This document shows, one piece after another, positions 1-14,036 of a DNA stretch of 64,000 nucleotides. How positions within the stretch are numbered: position 1 is the first letter of the stretch; each line of letters starts with the position of its first letter. The notes under the pieces were generated by a model that was not told the origin of the DNA, did no database searches, and worked only from the letters and a program-made list of their open reading frames with translations. Source of the stretch: Anoplopoma fimbria (Eukaryota; Chordata; Actinopteri; Perciformes; Anoplopomatidae); the NCBI RefSeq assembly GCF_027596085.1, contig NC_072472.1:17981971-18045970 (forward strand), written 5' to 3'. The position numbers were made by a program, and so were the translations under genes.

Positions 1-3000
1 TGTTATGAATAAACCAAATATTCCTGTCCGCCTGAGATGTCCTGCCCACAGATTGAAAATCCTCCAGCAAAACAGTGTGAAGGAGTTCAGCTGCCAGCTA
101 CTCCGTCCCTATCTGACAGACAGCGACTCTCATTCAGTGAGAAAAAAAACATATTTACTGTCAGAGTAGCCTTGAGTTTTAAAACTTTACTGCAATAGTT
201 GGAGGAAAGATAAAAATGCAACCAAATATTTTGAATACAGCCAATAAAATAATTTCAATCACCATCATATCTGATAGATTTACATATCCCCATGCTGTAC
301 ATACAGAAACATTTGATCATTGTATTTTGTGTGGACACGTTTGGGGCTGGGACTTGGCAAAGACGGACCATACCATACAATCCATTTTCGATATGAAGGA
401 TCACAAAATGATTCATTACACGCCGCTACCTTTCAAGGTAGTATATTGTGATGCCATACACAGTAATACATTATTGGCTATAATTTAATGCAGTTGTGTT
501 TCAGCATTTGAGTTTGAAATATGGCTATACATCTCCTTTTAGATGAGTTGGCGCTGGCTTAAGCTTCTCCATTAGCAGACCTTGAATGAGGCCTTCACAC
601 TACTAAAGATACAGCTGTAACTTACTGCGGCTGTCATCTATGGACACTGCGGCTGGGTGTTGCCTTTCTGTTTTCTGAAAGCTACATCCAGTCGTGTTTT
701 ATAACCATTATACCAGGTATCATTATTAGGATGAACAGATCGGATTATAAGTAAAATTGCATTAGTAACATTCAAACTGACCCCTAGTATGCCCATGTGC
801 TCATACCACATGTATGTGTGTGTTGTGAGTGCTTTTACTCGTGTGTGATACTGTGTGTGCATGTGAGTGTGACAAAGCTAAGTCATGTGTTTCTCAGCAA
901 AATTATAATGGTTCATAATGGTTGCTGTGCACTGATTGATGTGCAATCTCTGCATAAAGAGTTGACTTGGTACATGGCTAAGAGGGTATCTTCAGGCAGA
1001 TTTGCTTCTAATGAAAAAAGAAAAGACCCAAGGACATTGGCACATTCACAAGCACTAGTATTATAATGTTGTATCTTCATCTTTTCTGGTGTATTAAGCT
1101 GGACTGGAAGCTAGTCATTGAGTTGAAATATCTTGTCTTTTCATGGTGTTATGCCACTGATTTGAGTAAGTTAATATCTACTCCCTTCAGTGGTCTCCAG
1201 TCTGGCAGAGGGGTGATGAGAGAGAAGAGAATCACCAGCCAGCAAGTGGGACTCTGTAGTTGGTTTATTATTTATGTGGCCCACCCAACATTCCCCCAAT
1301 CTAGGCCAAAGCGCTGTTATATCTGCTAAGTGTCACCTTCCATACTTCCGTTCGCCCATTTATTCACCTCCACCACATCAGTTTGCGCAGATATCGTCAA
1401 CAACTCCATCCATCGTATCCTCTGATTCACAAGAAGTGGAGAGTGCCAGGGCGAAGCAAAAATAAATGACATCAAACTTTCCCAGTGTACACCTCAGTGA
1501 GTAAAGAGGAATAGGAAATATCCGGAAGCTTGATTAATTCATGAAATCCACCTAACGTAGTGTCTTTATTATGTCCAAGTGCACACACTAAAGCATATGT
1601 TTCTGCATGCTTTCTACCTGGGCATGGTTATTTCATAAATAAGTGCTCCATACAAGACAGAGCACCGTTCAATGGCCTGTCACTGCCTTTTATACCTGCA
1701 CCTCAATGTGTGTCAATTCATTCTCCACTGTTGTACAGGATATAACTGCAACAAGGCAGCTTCCATCCACACCTTACATGTGTTTGTGTAAAGCATGCAA
1801 TAGTTACTGTCGATGTTGTGAGGGCAGAGTGGTGGGCTGGATGGCAGATTCAGACCCAGCGTACCAAGGTTCTCTATCTGAGCTACTGCAACGCATGCCT
1901 TAAATTTCTGTCTTTAACAGCAAATAATCAGTTTGGATCGCTCATTGACAAACATAGATCGGCCTTTTCTGACTAAGTCCATTGCATGCATCCCTCACAA
2001 CTCCCCTCCTTACGTTACTGCCTCATCTCCAACATTCAAAACAGCATGTCATTCGGTGACCTCAATTTTTCTCAACCCACAGACTTGTTGATCTGTGACC
2101 CCCTTAGCTTAGTATTTGTGGAATTTACAAACCCATTTTGTTTCTAGGTTGTTAGTATGGATCTGATGCCTTCCAGCTCATGAAAATTCCTGCACTGCCA
2201 CCATGCTCCATTTACTGTATGCTGTGAGGACTCTTAAGTCCTTAGCTGCAGCTGCAAAAATCCCTTATCTGAATTAAAAGTGATAGAAGGCACACGTCGT
2301 GAGCTGTAGGGCCTATACTGGCTTAACTTCAAACTTTAAGACACTTTACACTAGTTCACAATGAGGAATGGCATGCCATGTAATTGCGTTTGTTGTAGAA
2401 GTGAGACTTTTTTTTTTTGGCAAAGACTCAAAGGCTCTTTCGTTCCCAACCAGTGTATTTTTGTCTCGTATGAGAATGTCGCCGTTGCTATACACGGCAG
2501 GAAAAGGGTTTTTGAATGCGGAATTCTGTGTAAATGTGAAGCAGACACAAAAAGGCTAAGTGGATGTTGCACAATATCAGCATGTGGTAGATTGTAGGGG
2601 CCACAACACTTTGCCCTTTTCTCTTTTTACCTTTTCCTCGTAGCAACCCAATATTTGACTGTACTTAAATGGTTACCATAGCAGTATTGTAAAAGTAAAG
2701 ATCGGCATTTTAGTTTAAAGTATACAGGTAACATCCATTTGATTATACATAAAGCAACAATGTGGAAAGCAGTTTTATAAAGCACTTGTTTTCCTGTGCA
2801 AAGGATGGTGCTCTCATTGTTACTAGGTTAGCTTGGTCTCATGCTCCAGTAGGTAATGTGCACTAGTCCATTGCTGCAGATGTTGTCCGCATGGGGACTG
2901 GAACTAAGGAGTGACCAACAGAGCTCAGCATGGGGAGGGATGGACAGTGTGTTCCGGAACAGATGTTTCCAGCCTTTGTGCGTTTGTCATTTGGGCTTTA

Positions 3001-3468
3001 ATCTGGTCAGTGAAGGGCATTAGAGAATATAGAAGGCAAAGGGGAGGGATGGTGCATGCATGGGGACCCCAGCTGTCTGCACCCTTCAGAGGACACCCAC
3101 CTTCAAATCCACATTCAAGCTCCTCCCAGTCAAATCCATACCCATGCACTGTACACATGCAAAGCAACCAAACAGCACTCACTTTGTAATTGGCTCAGAA
3201 TTAGGGCACATGGTGTATTGTTGGACCTGTGGAGATTATGCATTATGCTTGAATCTGTGGAGATTATGAGGCGCTGGGATATTATGCCTCCATTTTCTCT
3301 GATTGCCTCTGTATTATTTCCCTCGCTTGTGCTACGGTGAATATCCCGCTCATTTCATCCAATTTTTTCCTCCCTAATATTGAACCTCATTTTCTTTTCA
3401 CTTTCCTCTCAATTCCCCTTCTGTTGTTCTGCACCCTTTATTCCTTCTCCTTCTACTATTCTCTTTCA

Positions 3469-3570
3469 CTCTCCCCTCTTCACTCTCCCCCTTTCACTCT
3501 CCCCCTCCTCTCCACTTCGCTCTCCCCCTTCACTCTCCCCCTTTCACTCTCCCCCTCCTCTCCACTTCTT
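3469..3570. repeat. 51-bp pyrimidine-rich tandem repeat, two copies
   Basis: Two near-identical units of about 51 bp (3469-3519 and 3520-3570), built from shorter CACTCTCCCCCTTT-type subunits. The + strand is almost purely C and T over more than 100 bp, so the opposite strand is polypurine. Open frames across it encode Ser/Pro/Leu-rich repeats and are not taken as genes. Confidence 0.8.
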
Positions 3571-6500
3571 CTCCTTAGGGCCTCTGGCTGTCTCCCCACA
3601 AGTGATGTTCTCCTGGCCAGATGATGCATGCATATCTCTTGTGTCTTCTTGATGCTAACTCACGTCGACATTTGCACGGCATTGTGGGATTATGCTCTCG
3701 GTCATATTTCATGTAATGATGAAAATGATGATGGTGATGAGGATTCAGGGAGGGGTGGGGGGGGTGCTTCTATTTTCTGCCCTTGTCTTTTCTTCAATAT
3801 CAATCAGTGCTGTGAGATAAGATGGAAGATAATGTGTGTTCGCAGAAAGTGGAGAAGGAATAACAAGTTTTGTGTTTTCACTCTCAATATCTCTAGAGCA
3901 ACACTAGTCTGCTACTTAAAGAAGCAACTTCCATTGTTGTCGGCGTTGCATCAGTTTTTTAATTTTAAACTGCACCACTTTCCAAAGCTGCTAATCCCTT
4001 CGTTGTCTGTTTGCTTCTCACATTGAATGTTTTGTTTTTGTTTTTTTTCACCTCATCGGCAACCATGTTTACATGAACACCATGTTCCGCGGAAGAGAGG
4101 GAGTGAAAATCATCCCTAATAGAATAGAATTTTTCTTGCAAGTGCGCTAACAAGGGGAAATGTGTTCTTAGCAAAAACAGAGTTAGGGGGAAACAGGAGG
4201 GATAAACACATTCAGGGAAAGAGGGAGGGGTAAGAGGGGTATGATTATCGGACTAACCCTGGAGGGAGGGAGGATGAGTGGGGGCCATGGCAGACTTTTT
4301 GCCCTCCAACAGTGTCTCCTGTGTGTGTGTGCAGTATATCTGTGTGTCAATGAGAAAGTTCGAGCGAGATGCGGGGGGTAGTGTGCACATTTCAGGGACT
4401 TGTCGGTATGCAAAGCTGTGTCAGTGGATATAGCATCTATGGAAGAGAGATTTCTTCACAGTCTTTGCTACACCCTAATTAATCTGCTTAAACCTGCTAG
4501 GCCTGTCTCCAGCACTCTTACACATCAGAAAAGCTAGCTCTGAATCCAGCCAGGATTTTCTCCATGGATGCCAGTGGAAAATCACTCCAGCCCCACAGCT
4601 GACAGCTTTCTGTCAGAGAGTGCAGAAATGCATATAAAGTAGAGACAAACATAGACCTCATAATTTCCCATGATGGATGTTTTGTGGGGAAGCAGTTGTC
4701 ACAAGGGGTCATGAAGCCCATGGAACAATCAGGTTGTTGGCTTGTGTTGCCTCCCCGCATCCTCTGCCTGTTGGGTGGCACACACTTCCGTAGTGTAGCT
4801 AACAGATGAAGCAAATCATGGTGGGTAGTGTTCTTTTAGCCTTGCCATATACTATAGTTTTGATCGAGATCTTACACAAATACCAATGACAAATGGATGA
4901 CAGACATTTTATTAAACCTCTTTCACGCACTGTTACTGCTAGAGCTGATGCAAACAATTCTCATGGAAATATCTACTGGAGTAAATTCAGGTCATACAGT
5001 CAACAGTTTGTAAAAGCTGTTTTGAAGAACTGTCCAAACTTGAATCGAACACACTCACCTAATTTACGTAGAGTCTGCTAAGCAATATGCTCAAACAGTT
5101 TTGCATGCATCATTTCCACAGCTTTTGCTTGCAGCGATGGATTACCCATTCCCACAGTGAGTGTCAAATAATCGAGTTGTAATTTCTCTTTGCAGCAGTA
5201 TTTCATGACCGATTTTACCAATTAATCCTGATAATGGATGGTGTTTCTAATCTAAATATGTTTGGATCTGGAGGGCTACTTCTTTGGTTGACATGGAAGA
5301 AAAACATGTCTCATTCAATATACAACCTTAGTGTCAGTAAAATCTTGTGGCTTGAATGTGTGAATCAAGACCTGATTGATTGTGATTTAGTTAAGATGAA
5401 TGTATGTGTAAAATTTTCAATTTTCACTACTAGATATCACTGTGAAACTTCCCCAGTTGATAACTGACATTAAGGCAGTTATTTGTTGTATTGCAAGGAA
5501 ATTATGTTTAAATATGTAAATTTGTGCTGATTTGCATACATTTCCTGAACAGAAATCTGAAATTGGACAAAGTCAGGTTTAAAGTTATTGTTTCATTTTG
5601 CTTACATTTTAAAGTTTTTATAAAGTAATTTTGGATATCTCTTCGTATGACTAAATTACGAAATACTGTCAACAGCTGTGGAAAAGTGAATTTTGGCCAT
5701 GTTTTTATTTATATTTGAACAAACCATTGTAATAACCTTCAGAATATATATAGGAATGGCATTGGAAAGTAAGTATACTGAAGTGGAGATTTCTTGCTCA
5801 GAATATAAGAAAAACAAAATTTCGAGGAAACGGCCTTATAAGATCTGTATTGTAAGAATTCCTAATTTTAAAAGTGGGTAGGGTTAAAAAGTAGCTAATC
5901 ACCACGAACTTTCCCCAGTTGATTAATTACATTAAGATGATTATTTACAAGTTTTCTTAAATGTTATGGTTAAATGTGCAATTGAAACATTATCTAATGC
6001 TAACTTTTGGTGAATTAAAGAGAAATTTGTAGACAAAAACGTTTTTCTCCCCACTAGTCTGAAAGAAAATTCCAACATTTCAAAATCGAAGAGTGCATGA
6101 AAATCAATGTTTTTTGCTTCTGGTGTCTTGCGTTAATCCCTGTCATCATGGTCAGATTCCTTTATAAAACGATTTACAACAAAAGGCAGGAGGCTGTTGA
6201 GAACCAGAACCAGAACTGTCCGTCCCATCTGAGGTACAATGAGAGGTTTTCTAAATGGAACCTGGTGCTGGGGAACACTACCAGTTTTGTCCACAGGGAC
6301 CACCAAAACCACTGCAAAATGAAATGTCCTTGTAGTACCTTTAATTATTATTAGAGTCAGAATTTTAAGTGCTGCTGCTTTTTGGTATTTTTTTAAAAAT
6401 AATTTAATTTACTATCCATGTTTAGATGCCATTTTTGCAAATCCATGACATCGAAAGAACACAGGCACACAGTTTTTGGGGGCTTTTAACATAATTAATT

Positions 6501-9500
6501 TGTAGTTTAAGGTGTGTCACTTGTTTAGTGGAAAATGGATGAGAAGATTAACAAAATAACTCCATTCATGTCATTTGCTTAGCCTAAAAGCACTGTTTGT
6601 GTGGATTTAAGTGGTGTGCTTAGTAACCCGCTTGTGTGGTAAAAATGCCAATGGCTAACGGAAAAGGACAGGAGGAAATTAGGTAGACTGAAGATGAAGG
6701 TTGACTTTTCAGCCTTTTAATTGCAAAGCAAATCAAATCTACAATATCTCTGTTTTATCTGTGAGGAAATGGATGTGGATCTCTAGGCGTTTATGTTCAG
6801 TCAGTTGTTAATGGGGCAACATTTCGACAAAAAGTGTGTTTTGTTCTTAATTGGGTAAATTCTCTGCCAGGCAAAATGGCTTTATATACAAAACTTAATC
6901 TTGATAATTTTTTGTTTCTCTCACTGTACATGAGGGCCTATGAAATTCCTTCATATTTCAAAAAAGTTTGACTGATCTTCTTTTCATTATTGTAGGACAT
7001 AAAGTGCAGGTTTGTTCTTTTCACCTGGATTTCATAGTTGTTTGTTCAGAAATCAACTAGAGCCAATGATTCTACCTCAATACATGTTGTAGTGAAAAAA
7101 TAAGCTTTTGGTAAAGAAAAAGATTAATAAGGATACGTACTACATAGGACGTCATGATACTTAATGATTTATCTGTTACAATACAGGATGGTTATGTAGG
7201 GAGATGTGATTTTAGTCACAGCAGACATGCCATCATTTGTAGCTATTAATGTAAAAAATATATTTTTTTCAATCAAAGATCCAACCAAGATCCTGATTGT
7301 GCTGATTTAATTTGATATGTGGGGACAAATTGTTTATCCTGGTAATGTAATGGTCACTTTCTCTACTAAGTTAAGGCTTTCTTTTGAGTAACTGAAAGTA
7401 CCAATTATAAGTCCCTTTGTTTACTGCTTAATACAGCCCACATCCAGCTCGATTCCTCACTTAGCTCCCTCCTCTGTTCCAAACAAAGATGACGTAACGG
7501 GTGATCATGACGCATGGGTCCCCATTATCAACATTAACATACCATAATTATAGCCCACTGATGAATTGACATGACTAATATAAAGAGCTCAATGTGTCCA
7601 GAAAAAAAAATGGCTTAAGTGGTACAGACTGTATTAATTTCATATAATTTGCAATTCAGGGAACAAGTTTGTGTGAGAGCACATTCTCTCCCAGCTTGGT
7701 TCAGATTGCCTCAGATAACATAAATCCATCCTGTGCAGTCATCCACACAGGACGTTTTTCACCATCAAATATGGACATTTATCTTGTCTGTTCTGCATGA
7801 TTTATGGAATTAATTCATGTTTTCATTAAGTATTTACAATATTAGATTTTTTTATTACCAGACTGAATTTGTTGAGTGCCACAAAAAGAGAAAGGTTTGT
7901 AAATATTTAGTTCTGTTCTTAAAATGGATTAATTTATAATCTTGTCCAGGCTCAGTACAAGGAACTATTATAAATATCCAAAATAATTCTTATCGCTTGA
8001 CAAATTTACTTTAACTTATGTAGGCGTCTTTGAATTTATTAACTTCCATGCAGAAGAGTGGATTATTAAGACAATTTATGTCGTTGCTCATCATGTGGGT
8101 GAGTGTCTGACCTGATTTTATTAATAGTTTTAAAGGCTTTTTCAGATTTGAACAACTTATTAAAGCAGTCTGATTTTGTCAAGCACAGCTCTGATGTCCA
8201 TTCTGATGTCAGGTTTAATAATCAGAGGTTATCAGGTCTGTTGCCATCAGTATCCTTTAAGGAATGCCTTGCCTAAGGAAACTTAGATTGCTTAGTTAAT
8301 TATCCTTACTTCATCTCACTCAAATACATTTTCTTTTTGTTATTGTTTTGTATATGTTGGAAATCACCTTTGTTGGCTGTTGTCTGGTTGTTACACCTCC
8401 CACAAAAACAAAAAGAACAGTGAAAACACTACTGTATGCACTGCAATCATGACCTTATTCAAATTCTTGACCTTGGAGAAGGCAGTTGACAATCTCAACT
8501 CGAGGTCCACCAACTCGCTTTGTTCCGAGTAAAAAAAGATTGTCGAGATTGAAGGCATATATGCACAAATGAAACACACACACAAACACACACATTTAAA
8601 CATGTGTATGCTGACAAATCCAGACACAGTTATAGTGAACAGACCAGCAATCAATGAAATTATGTTTTAATTGGACTTAGGGCGAATGCTAAAGCAGAAC
8701 AGTTCCAAAACCACCCTTCTCCTTCTGTGTCAGCTCAATTAATCCCTGATTGGAGCTAATTGCTCGTGGAAGGTCTCTCTGAAACAACAGTGGCTATGAA
8801 GTAGGCTGAACGTGCTTGGCTGTGTACACTTCACTGTTTAATGCAATCTTCCTGCCAAACAAATCAAATATTTGATGACAGAGTGTCTAATTGCCTTCTT
8901 TCTGTCTCACTTACTCGCTCGCTGCCTTTGATTAGCAAGCACGGACAGGTGCATACTATATTGATGTGTTTGGGGGTGGGATATACATTCACACACCATG
9001 GTTTATACATTAACGCTGCAATAGACACTGTCAATCACTAATTCACCGCCAACCATGCCAATAGCGGTGCTTGCGGTTCTCCAACCATTAAAACACTCTG
9101 GTCTGGCTTCACTCAGGCTATTAGCAGCTGTTAAGCTGGCTGAATAAACTGTGAGCTAATGATTAGAATGCATCTGAATCCTGAACTCTATAGCACCACA
9201 TTTAGCAACACTTAATTAATCTTAATGGATTCTGAAAAACGGCAGCCAGAAAAAAAGAAAAATAACTGTATCCATAAATTACTTTTCTCTGTTTCGTACC
9301 ACACATTGATACAAAGAACTCCCCAACTCTCGCACATTAATGTATATGTGTGTGGTGTATGTGCGCAACCACTCACTGTACAGTAGGACCAAATAACGCA
9401 CACATCCTCTCCTCCTGAAAATAAGCGTTTACCACAATATTAGCTCCTTAAATCAACCTCTCTCCCACTTTTCCCTTTCTCATCACCTTCATCTCACTCT

Positions 9501-9689
9501 GTGATTTTTCTTTTCTTACACCATAATTCTCTGTCTTTTTATGAAGCGAGCAAACAGGGAGTTAGGCACTGCACCAGTGCAAGCTTAGGTTTTCTGAAGG
9601 GGTGCCATTTAAATTTAGTGTTGAAGTTGAATGAATGGTTTCAGCAAGTTGTATTTGCAGGAATATTGTTATTTGTTTGCCTGCACGCA

Positions 9690-9797
<108 letters not shown>

Positions 9798-10765
9798 TGT
9801 GTAGTGCCTGCCATAGCGTTCTTATCACCTCCTCACACACCTGCTTCCCTCGAAGACTGAGCCTCCCCTCTTCTCATGCCTCCTCATCAAAGCCAGATCC
9901 AGCCACAGTTGTCGCTTCCCTTTCCCAGCATGCATTCCCCTCCCCCTGTCTAACTGGTCTGGCTCGCGTTCAACAGCCACCACTCCCATTGTATCACTGT
10001 GTTGTCCAGGCAGTAAGACCTTGCTGGTATCATACCATCCCTCGGTGGAAAAAAAATAATGCGGCTTGGCGGATGTAGGCACAGGTGCTGTGTCTCTTGG
10101 AAGCCCTATTAAGGATTAGAAAGGACTACAAAGTGAAGCACAAATCCTAAAGTTAGTTAGCACAGTAGGGAAGGATATTTTTCTGCCAACTACAGGTACA
10201 AATCACATGTTTAAGCTAACAAAGTCACAGGTATCTGATGTGCAATACCTCCTACATACGCTGACTGAAGTAATAGCGAATAAGCTTAGAAGGATATTTA
10301 TTTTGGCCCCATTCATTGGCTATGGGTCTCACAGTAAGTTCTATCAAATCCAAGCCATTTTATGATTGTGGTTGTTATTATGTGAACACTAATGACCCTT
10401 GTGCACATTACAGTAAATTCGGGAAATGTGTTTTTCCCTAAACAACAACAAACACACCACCATTATCAGTCCTATCTAATTAAAAGGCATCTGTGTAGGT
10501 GGCCACAATTTCAATTAGTTTCCAGTCAGCCTTTGTCCTCCATTGTAAACAGATTCCCTCATAAACGGCAATGCAGTTTAGAGGAACTTTAATTAAAGCC
10601 ACAAATCTAAATCTGAACAACAAAGAGAAGAAACTCATCTCAACAAAATGCCAAACAAAAATACATCTTAAGATATTGTAAGTGTTTTTCTTTAAATCTT
10701 CTCTAATAGCCAGGCAGGAGTTTCCTATTTTAGTACACAAGGTGACTTTGGCATACGCAGTGGTG

Positions 10766-10932
10766 TCAAATAGGGCTACAACTATCAAATAATCTATTGA
10801 TTATTTTTCAATACATTGTTTGGTCTGTAAAATGTACCATCACTATGTTTTAATGCAGTTGATATCTTCAAAGTGCTTCTTTCTTCTTCAAAGATCCAGA
10901 AAATCGTGATGAATCGATTATCCAAAATAAAG
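10766..10932. mobile_element. fragment of a teleost MITE-like repeat (gggctacaacta family)
   Basis: The segment begins with AGGGCTACAACTATCAAATA and contains GTTTGGTCTGTAAAATGT and GAATCGATTATCCAAAA. These match, from memory, a very common fish non-autonomous DNA element whose ends read 'gggctgcaactaacgatta'. The copy is short and lacks a clear second terminus, so it is a deleted remnant. Family name not assigned. Confidence 0.55.
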
Positions 10933-10954
10933 GGCCCAATTTAAACAATCTATA

Positions 10955-11255
10955 GTGCATTGGCGAATGTCCATTGGTGTGGAGCACTGTCATCTCACAT
11001 TGGTGTGGAGCACTGTTGCTTTACAGCAAGATGGGCACAAGTTAAATTCCAGGTACAGACAGTCTTCTGTGTGGAGTTTGCATGTTATCCCCGTGTCAGC
11101 GTGGGTTCTCCGGCTTCCTCCTCAAGTGCCGAGACGTTCAGTTTAGGTTGATTGATGACTCTAACATTGCCCGTAGCTGTGGATGTGAGGGTTAATGGTT
11201 GTCTGCCCATATATGTCATATACCCTGAACAGGATAAGCCGTTAAAGATAATGGA
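10955..11255 (+). mobile_element. teleost dispersed retroelement-type repeat, + orientation
   Basis: Contains the fish repeat signature GTGTGGAGTTTGCATGTTAT, CGTGGGTTCTCCGGCTTCCT and ending near CAGGATAAGCCGTTAAAGAT, which I recognise as a widespread LINE/SINE-tail-like family. A short internal duplication (ATTGGTGTGGAGCACTGT, twice within about 45 bp) is specific to this copy. A more decayed copy in the opposite orientation lies near 16.1-16.4 kb. Confidence 0.65.
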
Positions 11256-12698
11256 GCAAGTGCATTCTGGGTGTGTCCATTTCCACTTTTTTAACCACGC
11301 ATAATCTGGCGCATAAATCAGAGGTGTGTTTTAGGCACAACATGAATTAAACCAATCGCCAGGTATTCTCCCATTCCCTTTAAAAGCCAGGTGACCTGAC
11401 GCAATGCTTTCTGCTGGCATGCAAAATGAAAGCGTGCAAGCAAACCAGCTACGGGAGCAGCAGACCGTCTGTGTCCACCTTCTCCCACTCTTCTGTCCCA
11501 TCAACAATTCCATTTTACTGAATATGAGCAAATGCACCATAGTCTATTTACTGAAGCGAAGGGGTGCTGCTGTAACAAGCAGAGCGAATGTGCGTTGTTT
11601 ATCCGTCTATGTAGGCGCATCTTACGTTCTTAATCATGCGGCCTTTAAATAACAGGAAAACTGCACACAACTTCAAACCAGGTTTTTGTGGTCAATAGTT
11701 CAATGCGCCAACAATCGGCCTGACTACATCTCATTTTAAGACCAACATGCCCATGGACACACAAAAGGATTACATCTTTTTTCAAAAGAAAGCAAGTTAA
11801 GATTTGAGGCTATTGATTATTACTCCAAGCAACAATTTCCCCAGTCTACACAAAAACAGACTGAAAGTATTTTTCTTCTGCACCTGTTCTGTTTTGTGGA
11901 CAAAGCTTTTAGCTCATATACCTGGAAACAATTCATCTCAGTCCCTTACCATGGCAACATACATACATGTTGCATAAGTCCATTTTTTCTTCACAGAACT
12001 TAACATCTTCTAATTGCCTCTCTATCTGCCATTAATGTACATACAACAAGAACTCTCCATTCATTTCCCTTCCTTTCCCCTCTCATTCACTCTCCTCTTA
12101 GTCTTATGTTTCTTTCAACATACCTCTTCTTAGCAGTGGTGAAGTGTGCACATTTTTAATTAACTTTTTCAAAAGAAGTGATGTCGTTGGATTTCTAATT
12201 AACAGGGGCTGAGGTTTAAGTATACTGGAAAAGTAAAATGAGAATCTCCATTTCTTTGTCTCCCTTGAGGCAAGGATTTTAGGAGCAATTTTGTTATATC
12301 TCATCAAGCATCTAGTGCAGGGTTATCATTTCAACTCGCCACTTTACTGATTGGTTTGATGATAATGTGTCTGTTAAAGGATTACATTTGGCTGGCTGCC
12401 TTTTTATTTATTTTTTCATAGTGCATGTGCATTCTTTACCTTACAGGAGCGGCATTTTTCTAGTCATTGCAACAATGCGAACCTCATCCATGCATGTAAC
12501 GTAAACAATCCTACCTCCAGTTATAGAGATTTTATGCCAGCATCTGTATGTGTGGCGTGCGTCCCTCCCTCACTGCCTGCTCTGCCCTCCCAGGAGAGCT
12601 GCAGCATTAATAACTGTAAGTGGATAATGCCCGAGCTCGAATTCCGATCAAGGTTTAATAAGAGCATGATTCAGTCAGCCACTGGCGGCAGGAGGCAC

Positions 12699-12821
<123 letters not shown>

Positions 12822-13923
12822 AGGCACGTGTGTATATGGACCTTAACGTAAAGTATAAGTGCATTGCTTCTGGTGGTGCATTCAAGGGTTTCTCACTTTT
12901 TGCCTCACAATGACAGAAATGTGAGACCTAAATGTGCGTCACATGTCTCTGCCAGGGTAAAACTGTGGTCTGTACAAATTAATAAGAAGATATCATGAGT
13001 CATTAATAAGGGGCAGAGGTATTTTTCTGCTTTTGCACCTGTCGTCTGTGTGGTAACAAACCACTTCAAGGCCCTCACTTTTCTTGAGCTTGTGCCATAG
13101 TGCATCAATAGTTAAAAAAAAAGAATATTTTGCCATGGCTTGTTCTTGCGTCTACACATTGGCTTCATGCTTGCAGCCGTAGATGGAGCATCTCTGCGAC
13201 ACTGTCAAACACCATGCACAATCAGCCGCTGCACAGCTCTGCATGCATAGTTTCCAGTGAAGTATAAACGCAGCTCAACGGAGTTAATTGGAGCGTTGCC
13301 CCGATTCTATATGTGCATGCCTTCAACAGCCAGTCTTCTAATACAAACAGAATGGTAGGCATTGCAACACTGAATAACATAATACATTACAGCAAGAAGA
13401 ACAGGGAAGTTGAAATGTACTGCAACGTCACACCGAAACAGCTAACAATTATTAATGTTTCTATGTATTATGTAATATTAAGTTCCCCGTGGAAGCCAAA
13501 GGACACAATACAGAGGCCGCATAATTCATGTTGAGAAGACGTGTGTTTTGCTGAGAGCCATTAAACATGCTATCTGTTCATTGCCATTAGCTCCAAATGC
13601 TCAGAGTGCAAACCTGACTTTGACAACTAATCCTCTTACTCGGAAGAGGACTAATGCACGCAGAGTATACAGTACATCCAACAATCAGATCTATTTTTTT
13701 CTTTGGAAGCGTTGAATGGCACAGTATCGATGAGAGTACTCTTTTCGCTGCCTCCCCCAATCTCTTTTGACTCTCCCGTCTGTGTTCCTGTCTCCCCCTT
13801 CTTCCATCCAACCAGATGGCCTCCCTCTAACAGAGCAATGACACCAGATGTGCAGTTCCAGTGTCGACTCAGGGACCAGCTGGGCTGAGTGTGCCAGTGG
13901 TTCTGTTAATGAAAATGGCTCTG

Positions 13924-14036
<113 letters not shown>

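Noticed and set aside
3337..4026. Ser/Pro-rich and 132-residue open frames
   Set aside because: The first is the pyrimidine minisatellite; the second has no recognisable domain, exon signals or codon pattern.
4518..4814. 98-residue - strand open frame
   Set aside because: No recognisable family, no supporting splice sites or neighbours; expected by chance in 64 kb.
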